In this document: one piece after another, positions 7,147 to 12,279 of the stretch
Layout of the letters: every line of letters starts with the position of its first letter
Position numbering within the stretch: the first letter of the stretch is position 1
Origin: Oscillospiraceae bacterium
GTDB lineage: Bacteria > Bacillota > Clostridia > Oscillospirales > Ruminococcaceae
Direction: 5' to 3'
Assembly (NCBI GenBank): GCA_016297675.1
Contig: JAEDGE010000050.1
Location: 1 to 13,089 of the forward strand
Length of the DNA: 13,089 nt
Made by a program: the position numbers and the translations under genes
The notes under the pieces: model-generated
Databases searched by the model: none
Told to the model about the DNA's origin: nothing
Seen by the model: the letters and a program-made list of their open reading frames with translations, nothing else

Positions 7147-7257
7147 GGATTGATATAGAATAGAAGAGAGGATAGCAAATTGCAGATGCTACAGAGTAGA
7201 TTCCATAAAGGAAAAGGAAAAATAGATGCACAAAGTCGGTGCCATTCTCTGTAGTAC
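7100..7257 (-). ncRNA. Predicted small RNA of about 155 bases
   Basis: A consensus promoter (7264-7292) and a strong terminator (7097-7146) bracket this stretch on the same strand, defining a stand-alone short transcript. Its 5' part closes with arms CTACAGAG (7247-7254) and CTCTGTAG (7189-7196). A mostly unpaired pyrimidine-rich segment (about 7147-7185) containing UAUCCUCUCUUC comes next, then the terminator hairpin. It does not show the layout of 6S, SRP, tmRNA or RNase P RNA. The 18-codon frame inside the first loop (7245 to 7189) has no ribosome site. Function is unknown; an antisense or Shine-Dalgarno-binding role is an inference. It could instead be an attenuated leader for the downstream transcripts. 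Confidence 0.6.
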
Positions 7258-7263
7258 GCTTTT

Positions 7264-7292
7264 ATTTTATCACATTTTTTTAGAAATGTCAA
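7264..7292 (-). promoter_or_regulatory. Sigma-A promoter of the small RNA
   Basis: On the minus strand a perfect TTGACA (7287-7292) is followed after 17 bases by TAAAAT (7264-7269), with an A/T-rich stretch upstream (7293-7320) that could serve as an UP element. The start is predicted near 7257. This is among the best promoter matches in the window and has no protein gene directly behind it. Confidence 0.8.
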
Positions 7293-7533
7293 CTATTTTT
7301 TTCGATTTTTTCATATGTTTATTTGTGAAAGTTGCAGTATGGGAAAAAGAAAACAAAATCATGTTGATTTTTATTTTACAGGGAGAAAAACGATGATTTT
7401 CAAACAAAAAGAGCGATTGTGACGGATTTGGAAGCAGATACAGGCAAACAGCGAAGCGATTCTGCCAATGGGTCAGACAAATTTTTCCTAAGAAAATACA
7501 AAAATTGCTTTGCATGGGCAACAAAGAAATGCC

Positions 7534-7553
7534 CCCCGCTGGAGATGCAGGGG
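7534..7553 (-). terminator. Weak terminator candidate after purB
   Basis: About 25 bases past the purB stop the minus strand reads CCCCTG-CATCTC-CAGCGGGG, a six-pair stem with one bulged C. The following bases are only moderately T-rich, so termination here would be leaky at best. The stronger hairpin at 7097-7146 may act as the real end of read-through transcripts. Confidence 0.3.
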
Positions 7554-7578
7554 ACACAGATTGTGACAATTTTTGCGA

Positions 7579-9015
7579 TTAGTTCTTCATTTCATAACGT
7601 TCGCCAATCAGGGAAGCATTGGCAGCCAGAACCGGACGAATGCAGGAATCTACAAATTCTTCCGTCTGCTGTTCACTTCTACCGGTAAAGTTTTCCGGCT
7701 GTAAAATCGCATCCAGCTCTTCCTTTGTAATCATGAACATCGGATCTGCCAGAATCATATCGCACAGGTCATTTTCCAGACCGTCTTCCTTCACGTGTTT
7801 GCCGGCAATCATGGAGTATTCCCGAATTTTTTCGTGCAAAGCCTGCCGGTCGCCGCCCTTCTTGACCGCATCCATCATGATATTTTCGGTTGCCATGAAC
7901 GGCAGTTCCCGCATCACCCGCTGCCGGATCATCTTCGGATAAACGACCAGACCGTCTGTTACGTTCAGCATAATATTCAGGATAGCATCTACGGCAAGGC
8001 AGGCTTCTGGAACAGAAACACGCTTGTTTGCAGAGTCATCCAGCGTCCGTTCAAACCACTGTGTACCAGCGGTAAATGCCGGATTAAGACTGTCAATCAT
8101 GACATATCTTGCCAGAGAGGTAATCCGTTCGCAACGCATCGGATTCCGCTTGTATGCCATGGCAGAAGAGCCGATCTGTGTTTTTTCAAACGGTTCTTCC
8201 ATTTCCTTAAAGCTTTGCAGCAACCGCATATCATTGGAAAATTTCGAGCAGGACTGTGCAATACCGCTCAGTGTTGCCAATACTTGTGCATCAATTTTTC
8301 TGGAATAGGTCTGACCGGAAACCGGCACGACGCCAGAAAAGCCCATTTCCTCTGCAATCATCTGTTCCAGTTTCTTGACTTTTTCCGCATTGCCCTCAAA
8401 TAATTCCATAAAGGAAGCTTGTGTACCGGTTGTGCCCTTGGAGCCGAGCAGCTTCAGATTGGAAATCCGGAAATCCAGTTCATTCAAGTCCATAAGCAGC
8501 TCATTCATCCAGAGTGTTGCACGCTTGCCGACGGTAGTCAGCTGTGCTGGCTGCAAATGGGTGTAAGCGAGTGCGGGCATGCCCTTGTACTGCATTGCAA
8601 ACTTAGAGAGATTTGCCAGTACATTGATCAGCTTCCGGCGAATAATCTGCAAGGCTTCCCGCATGACGATGATATCGGTATTGTCACCTACATAGCAGGA
8701 GGTTGCACCGAGGTGAATAATGCCCTTTGCGTGCGGACAAACCTGACCGTAAGCATAGACATGGGACATGACATCGTGCCGAACGACCCGTTCCCGTGCT
8801 TCTGCAACATCGTAATCAATGTTGTAGACATTGTCTTCCAGTTCTTTTACCTGAGATGGGGTAATCGGCAGACCGAGTTCCATTTCTGCCCGAGCCAGAG
8901 CGACCCAAAGTTTTCTCCAGGTGGTAAATTTCTTGTCAGCGGAGAAAACGTGCTGCATTTCTTCGCTGGCATAGCGTGTACAAAACGGACTTTCATAGCT
9001 TGTTGTATTTCGCAT
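7579..9015 (-). CDS. purB: Adenylosuccinate lyase
   Basis: This 478-residue cytoplasmic enzyme catalyses two beta-eliminations that release fumarate: SAICAR to AICAR in purine synthesis, and adenylosuccinate to AMP. The fumarase/aspartase superfamily motifs are clear. HLGATSCYVGDN (about residues 101-112) matches the first conserved region, THLQPAQ (about 157-163) carries the catalytic-type histidine, and GSSAMAYKRNPMRCE (about 290-305) is the signature loop with the catalytic serine. The ATG at 9015 follows GAGAGG by 11 bases. Length and C-terminal domain fit the longer PurB subfamily of Firmicutes. It stands alone with its own promoter; no other pur gene is adjacent. Confidence 0.95.
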   Translation of the reverse strand: MRNTTSYESPFCTRYASEEMQHVFSADKKFTTWRKLWVALARAEMELGLPITPSQVKELEDNVYNIDYDVAEARERVVRHDVMSHVYAYGQVCPHAKGIIHLGATSCYVGDNTDIIVMREALQIIRRKLINVLANLSKFAMQYKGMPALAYTHLQPAQLTTVGKRATLWMNELLMDLNELDFRISNLKLLGSKGTTGTQASFMELFEGNAEKVKKLEQMIAEEMGFSGVVPVSGQTYSRKIDAQVLATLSGIAQSCSKFSNDMRLLQSFKEMEEPFEKTQIGSSAMAYKRNPMRCERITSLARYVMIDSLNPAFTAGTQWFERTLDDSANKRVSVPEACLAVDAILNIMLNVTDGLVVYPKMIRQRVMRELPFMATENIMMDAVKKGGDRQALHEKIREYSMIAGKHVKEDGLENDLCDMILADPMFMITKEELDAILQPENFTGRSEQQTEEFVDSCIRPVLAANASLIGERYEMKN

Positions 9016-9034
9016 AATTTTGTTCCTCTCTTTT

Positions 9035-9065
9035 TACACAGAACAAGTGGGAGATATTCTGTGTA
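9035..9065 (-). promoter_or_regulatory. Inverted repeat in the purB leader
   Basis: Nine-base arms TACACAGAA (9035-9043 on the plus strand) and TTCTGTGTA (9057-9065) flank a 13-base spacer between the purB start of transcription (about 9073) and its ribosome site. In RNA this forms a leader hairpin directly followed by AAAAAGAGAGG. It could alternatively be a DNA operator just downstream of the start site. It is not followed by a T-run on the minus strand, so it is not a terminator. Confidence 0.45.
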
Positions 9066-9079
9066 GGATTACAGTTCCT

Positions 9080-9108
9080 ATTATAGCGGATATTTCCGAA
9101 TCCGTCAA
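9080..9108 (-). promoter_or_regulatory. Sigma-A promoter of purB
   Basis: On the minus strand TTGACG (9103-9108), 17 bases, then TATAAT (9080-9085). The start near 9073 gives a leader of about 57 bases. The spacer and the upstream flank carry two inverted CCGAA cores (9096-9100 on the plus strand and 9122-9126 on the minus strand), resembling halves of the PurR box of Bacillus. Confidence 0.8.
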
Positions 9109-9128
9109 CCGCTTTCAGAAATTCGGCA

Positions 9129-10064
9129 TTATGGGTTTTCCTGTGCGTGGAGTGCGGCTTGAATCTGTTCTTCGGAAAGTCCAAATTTTCGCAGATTTTC
9201 AATCATTCGCTGCCGTTCTTCTGCTTTTCCTTGTTCCAGTCCCTGTGCTATTCCTTGTTTTAGTCCTTGTGCCATTCCCTGTGCCAATCCTTTTTCCAGT
9301 CCCTTTTTCATCCCACGAGCTATGCCTTGTTCCAATCCCTGAGCCATGCCTTTTTCCAATGCAGCATGAATGGCGGTTGCCTCATCGTGCAGTGCTTTTT
9401 CCCGCATCTCTGCCATATAACGCATTTTTTCATCTGCACTCAATTCCCGCAGCACCAGAATTGCCTGACTGATTTCCTGTACATTCGTTTGCTCTAACAT
9501 CTGCAATTCCTCCTCGGTTTCCGCATTGATTAGCTGAAGCCACAGTTCCAGTGGTTTGTCTTTGTTCGGGTGCTTTCCGATTTTTTTCAGTTCAAAAAAG
9601 TGAATTGCAAAGCGGTCACTCAACACCTCATGTCGATTCTTTTCCATGACTTTGAAGTGAGAATGGTAATCCGGACAGTCAAACAGATTGAAATTGACGA
9701 TATTGATACAGATCGTTTCCCGCAGTTGGCTGTAATCTTCGCCGCTTTTTAATTCATCACTGTAAATCTTTGACCAGTAAAACAATGTTCGCTCTCGAAA
9801 ACTCGGCTCATCACTGATCTGCATTTCTACGTTGACAATTCGTTCCTCAACCTGCATTTTTAAGTCCACTCGACTGAACTTGTTGGCGATATGATCCGGA
9901 ATCAATTCCACATTATCCATGATAATTCGTTTGATGGAACTTCTTGGAATTTCCAGCAGGCGAGACAGAAAGTCAGCCAGCAGGTGTTCATTTTCTTTTC
10001 TGCCGAACATTGCTTTGAAAATGACATCTAATTTTAGTTTTACAATTCGATTGCTTTGTGCCAT
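9129..10064 (-). CDS. Rpn/PD-(D/E)XK nuclease family protein (putative transposase family)
   Basis: This 311-residue protein matches the widespread Firmicutes family annotated as PD-(D/E)XK nuclease family transposase or Rpn recombination-promoting nuclease. The start region KLKLDVIFKAMFG, the core RVDLKMQVEERIVNVEMQ (D67, then E80-x-Q82 as the active-site pair) and FYWSKIYSDELKSGEDY are the recognisable parts. Residues 239-278 are ten Gly-initiated tetrapeptides (GMAQ, GLEQ, GIAR and so on), then a helical tail. The ATG at 10064 follows AAAGGA by 10 bases; the open frame extends upstream but lacks a ribosome site. GGACG-GGA-CGTCC (10065-10077) overlaps the ribosome site and could hide it. 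Such genes are often multi-copy; actual mobility or nuclease activity here is not shown. Confidence 0.85.
   Translation of the reverse strand: MAQSNRIVKLKLDVIFKAMFGRKENEHLLADFLSRLLEIPRSSIKRIIMDNVELIPDHIANKFSRVDLKMQVEERIVNVEMQISDEPSFRERTLFYWSKIYSDELKSGEDYSQLRETICINIVNFNLFDCPDYHSHFKVMEKNRHEVLSDRFAIHFFELKKIGKHPNKDKPLELWLQLINAETEEELQMLEQTNVQEISQAILVLRELSADEKMRYMAEMREKALHDEATAIHAALEKGMAQGLEQGIARGMKKGLEKGLAQGMAQGLKQGIAQGLEQGKAEERQRMIENLRKFGLSEEQIQAALHAQENP
9231..9350 (-). repeat. Ten imperfect 12-bp tandem repeats coding Gly-x-x-x
   Basis: Within the Rpn-family gene, ten consecutive codon quartets each begin with Gly (GGN) and mostly end in Gln or Lys codons. The unit consensus is Gly-Leu/Met/Ile-Ala/Glu/Lys-Gln/Lys. 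At DNA level the 12-bp units are imperfect but clearly related, for example repeated CCTTGTTCCAGTCCCTG-like runs on the plus strand. Copy number could change by slippage without shifting the frame. Confidence 0.8.
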
Positions 10065-10095
10065 GGACGTCCCGTCCTTTCGTTTCCTTTTCTTT

Positions 10096-10124
10096 ATTAT
10101 AGCATGAATCAGCTGGAATAGCAA
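10096..10124 (-). promoter_or_regulatory. Sigma-A promoter of the Rpn-family gene
   Basis: On the minus strand TTGCTA (10119-10124), 17 bases, then TATAAT (10096-10101) preceded by TGC, an extended -10. The start is expected near 10089, about 25 bases before the ATG. It is divergent from the promoter of the lysozyme gene, with about 42 bases between the two -35 hexamers. Confidence 0.75.
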
Positions 10125-10166
10125 GAAATTTGCAACCGAATTTTCATAGAAAAATACAAAAACCGG

Positions 10167-10195
10167 TTGACTATTTTGTCATTTTCGGCTATCAT
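10167..10195 (+). promoter_or_regulatory. Sigma-A promoter of the lysozyme transcript
   Basis: TTGACT (10167-10172), 17 bases, then TATCAT (10190-10195). The start near 10202 gives a leader of about 125 bases that holds the short upstream reading frame at 10272-10322. Confidence 0.7.
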
Positions 10196-10271
10196 ATAAG
10201 ATAGGGGACGGAAACTTGCCTGCCATCCGATTGATGCAGCGGCGTTTCGTTCTGGACAGGAGGACGCAGAA

Positions 10272-10322
10272 ATGCAAAGAAAAAGAAATCAAACGGTGGA
10301 AATTGCCGTAAGGCAGGAGTGA
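10272..10322 (+). CDS. Short upstream reading frame (16 codons)
   Basis: An ATG at 10272 follows a perfect AGGAGG (10258-10263) by 8 bases, and the frame encodes MQRKRNQTVEIAVRQE before TGA. The stop ends four bases before the GTG of the lysozyme gene, whose own AGGAG (10315-10319) lies inside the last codons of this frame. The peptide is basic at its N-terminus and resembles the first residues of the lysozyme (MQQRTRKKR), but it is in a different frame. It may serve to couple translation. No family is recognised. It could also be a chance frame, although its ribosome site is stronger than that of the gene behind it. Confidence 0.45.
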   Translation: MQRKRNQTVEIAVRQE

Positions 10323-10326
10323 GGTT

Positions 10327-11115
10327 GTGCAGCAGAGAACGAGAAAAAAACGATACGGAAAATATATCTTCCGCTGGTGCATGACGCTGTTGATCCTTGG
10401 ATTGCTGATATTTGGAAGCGTGTGTGGATTGCGTCTGCGGCATTTTTACAAGGCGATTAACGAGGAAATTCCCGCAGAAAAACCAGACTTATCCGAATTT
10501 CCGGTACAAGGAATCGACATCTCCCGTTATCAGGGGGACATTGATTGGGAAGTGCTTTCCAAGGAAGACCATGTACAGTTTGCGTTTATCAAAGCGACAG
10601 AGGGCAGCACCTATCAGGATGATTTGTTTGCAACAAACTGGGAGGAAGCGGAACAAGCAGGTGTTTTTGTCGGGGCATATCATTTTTTCCGGTTTGAGTC
10701 GGACGGTAAAGAGCAAGCGGAAAATTTTATTGCCACAGTACCGAAGCTGGAAAATACCCTGCCGCCGGTGGTCGATGTGGAAATCTATGATGTAGAGGAA
10801 ATCCCTCAGCCAGAAGCGGCACGAGAGGAAATCCGTGAGATGTTGGAGTTATTGGAAGAATATTATGGGGTCAAGCCCATTTTGTATACGAATCCAAGCA
10901 CTTATATGGATTACCTGATGGGGCATCACTGGGGTTATAAAATTTGGATGAGCAATCCCTATTGTGAGCCAATCATTGACTGGACGTTTTGGCAGTACAG
11001 TTTTGAAGGCACCTTACAGGGTTTTGCACAGGATGATATTCCTGTGGATTTGAATGTATACAATGGCAGTCGAAAGCAGTTTTTAAAGGAATTTTCCTTG
11101 CAGGAATTTGCATGA
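10327..11115 (+). CDS. Membrane-anchored GH25 lysozyme
   Basis: This 262-residue protein is a glycoside hydrolase family 25 muramidase that cleaves the MurNAc-GlcNAc bond of peptidoglycan. A basic N-terminus (RTRKKRYGK) is followed by one hydrophobic segment (about residues 18-35), giving a signal anchor with the enzyme outside. The GH25 domain fills residues 60-262, with GIDISRYQGDIDW (D64), FAFIKATEGSTYQD (85-98), GAYHFFRF (116-123), the catalytic pair in PPVVDVEIYD (D150, E152), ILYTNPSTY and the late TFWQYS and VDLNVYNG motifs. No cell-wall binding repeats are present. The start is a GTG with AGGAG seven bases upstream; the next in-frame ATG would remove the basic n-region. Roles in wall remodelling or competition are inferred. 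Confidence 0.92.
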   Translation: MQQRTRKKRYGKYIFRWCMTLLILGLLIFGSVCGLRLRHFYKAINEEIPAEKPDLSEFPVQGIDISRYQGDIDWEVLSKEDHVQFAFIKATEGSTYQDDLFATNWEEAEQAGVFVGAYHFFRFESDGKEQAENFIATVPKLENTLPPVVDVEIYDVEEIPQPEAAREEIREMLELLEEYYGVKPILYTNPSTYMDYLMGHHWGYKIWMSNPYCEPIIDWTFWQYSFEGTLQGFAQDDIPVDLNVYNGSRKQFLKEFSLQEFA

Positions 11116-11138
11116 GTGTAGCAAGTTTGCAGTATATT
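11108..11138 (+). promoter_or_regulatory. Possible promoter of the glucokinase gene
   Basis: TTGCAT (11108-11113, overlapping the lysozyme stop) and TATATT (11133-11138) are separated by 19 bases, longer than ideal. The inverted repeats at 11166-11192 would lie just downstream of its start. Glucokinase may equally be read from the lysozyme promoter. Confidence 0.3.
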
Positions 11139-11165
11139 TACACCAAAAGACGAATATCTCACACT

Positions 11166-11192
11166 GGAAACAACCGTTTCCGTTGGAAACGG
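11166..11192 (+). promoter_or_regulatory. Overlapping inverted repeats before the glucokinase gene
   Basis: The motif GGAAAC occurs at 11166-11171 and 11187-11190 region, with GTTTCC between them at 11176-11181. The middle copy can pair with the left one (GGAAAC-AACC-GTTTCC) or, better, with the right one (CCGTTTCC-GTT-GGAAACGG, 11174-11192), but not both. It lies 14 bases before the AGGAGG of the glucokinase gene. It could be a repressor operator or a pair of exclusive RNA hairpins; it does not fit the CcpA cre consensus. Confidence 0.5.
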
Positions 11193-11221
11193 AGAAATAT
11201 CAATTAGGAGGAACTTTTCAA

Positions 11222-12163
11222 ATGAAGTATTATATCGGGATTGACTTGGGCGGTACCAATATTGTGGCAGGTGTCGTGAATGAGGCGTATGAAATTCTGG
11301 CAAAGGCAAGCGTGAAAACCAACTTGCCTCGTCCGGAACAGGAGATTGCAGCCGATATGGCAAAGGTGGCAAAAGAGGCAGTGGAAAAGGCTGGCTTGAC
11401 GCTGGAACAAATCGAGTGGGTTGGCATTGGAACGCCGGGTGTTGCGAATAGTGAAACGGGTATCATTGAATATTCCAACAACCTTGGCTTTTTCAACACC
11501 CCAATGGTAAAATACATGGAAGAAGCACTCGGCAAGCCGGCATTTATTGAAAATGATGCCAATGCAGCGGCTTACGGGGAATATGTAGCTGGTGCAGCAA
11601 AGGGTGCAAAGAATGCTGTCTGCATTACACTGGGCACGGGTGTCGGCGGCGGCATTGTCATCAATGGGAAAATTTACAGCGGTTCCAACTTTGGCGGTGC
11701 AGAAATTGGACATATGGTCATCTCTGTAGATGGTCCGCAGTGCACTTGTGGCAGAAAGGGCTGTTTTGAGGTATATTCTTCTGCAACGGGTCTGATTCGT
11801 ATGACGAAGGAAGCCCTTGCAGAGCATCCGGACAGCATGATGAAGGCAGAAGAACGCATCACTGGGCGGACAGCGTTTGACTATATGCGGAAAGGCGATG
11901 CGGCTGCAAAGGAAGTCGTAGACAAGTACATCAAGTATCTGGCAGCTGGTATCACGAATACCTTGAATATTTTCCAGCCGGATGTGCTGTGCATTGGCGG
12001 CGGTGTCTGCAACGAGGGGGATCCGCTGCTGCTGCCGATGAAGGAAATTGTAGCACGGGAGAACTATACCAGAAACTCGAAGAAAAATGCAGAGATCGTG
12101 ATTGCAAAGCTGGGCAATGATGCTGGTATTATCGGTGCAGCCTTCCTTGGAAATGCACAATAA
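11222..12163 (+). CDS. glk: ROK-family glucokinase
   Basis: This 313-residue cytoplasmic sugar kinase phosphorylates glucose with ATP to feed glycolysis. The phosphate loop is IGIDLGGTN (residues 5-13). The catalytic-base region is IENDANAAAYGEY (about 107-119), followed by TLGTGVGGGIVINGKIY (about 133-149). The ROK signature has GAEIGHM and the zinc-type cluster CTCGRKGCFEVYSS (about 160-190), and the late IGGGVCNEGD loop and GNDAGIIGAAFL complete the fold. The start is the ATG at 11222 with AGGAGG ten bases upstream; the open frame upstream of it has no ribosome site. Glucose is the best-supported substrate by family, but other ROK sugars are possible. No helix-turn-helix is present, so it is not a ROK repressor. 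Confidence 0.92.
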   Translation: MKYYIGIDLGGTNIVAGVVNEAYEILAKASVKTNLPRPEQEIAADMAKVAKEAVEKAGLTLEQIEWVGIGTPGVANSETGIIEYSNNLGFFNTPMVKYMEEALGKPAFIENDANAAAYGEYVAGAAKGAKNAVCITLGTGVGGGIVINGKIYSGSNFGGAEIGHMVISVDGPQCTCGRKGCFEVYSSATGLIRMTKEALAEHPDSMMKAEERITGRTAFDYMRKGDAAAKEVVDKYIKYLAAGITNTLNIFQPDVLCIGGGVCNEGDPLLLPMKEIVARENYTRNSKKNAEIVIAKLGNDAGIIGAAFLGNAQ

Positions 12164-12191
12164 ACTTTGTGGATAAAATAAAAATGGATAG

Positions 12192-12235
12192 AAAAAGCCG
12201 GAAAACAGCGGATTTACGTTGCTTTCCGGCTTTTT
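12192..12235. terminator. Two-way terminator between glk and the dockerin gene
   Basis: 13-base arms AAAAAGCCGGAAA (12192-12204) and TTTCCGGCTTTTT (12223-12235) enclose a second short stem CAGCG/CGTTG. Each strand ends in a T-run after the GC-rich stem, so it can stop the plus-strand glucokinase transcript and the convergent dockerin transcript (stop at 12280). Confidence 0.9.
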
Positions 12236-12279
12236 GATATTTACGATACACAGTATCATTCATACAATAGGGTTCGATA

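Larger units (their letters stand above)
6472..7578. other. Gene-free kilobase between purB and atpB
   Basis: No credible protein gene is seen on either strand here; the open frames present lack ribosome sites and family motifs. From right to left the stretch holds a weak purB terminator candidate (7534-7553), an AT-rich stretch with no feature (about 7293-7530), a promoter and terminator defining a small RNA (7292 to 7097), a featureless AT-rich stretch (about 6930-7096), a second promoter (6901-6929), the twin-cloverleaf element (6710-6882), a plain stretch (6617-6709), then the atp promoter and leader. All the promoters face atpB. Confidence 0.7.

Noticed and set aside
7189..7245. 18-codon frame inside the small RNA (starts MAPTLC)
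   Set aside because: No usable ribosome site, and its ends coincide with the arms of the closing stem. Type I toxin or leader peptide cannot be excluded but is unsupported.
7226..7245. GGCACCGA...GTGC segment resembling the 3' hairpin of a tracrRNA or the UGGNACCG core of a T-box
   Set aside because: No Cas genes, no CRISPR repeats, and no T-box stem I; the motif lies at the 5' end of the transcript, the wrong place for a T-box antiterminator.
11204..12259. Long open frame on the minus strand opposite glucokinase
   Set aside because: It is a codon-bias shadow of the glucokinase gene: no family motifs, no ribosome site, and composition unlike a real protein.
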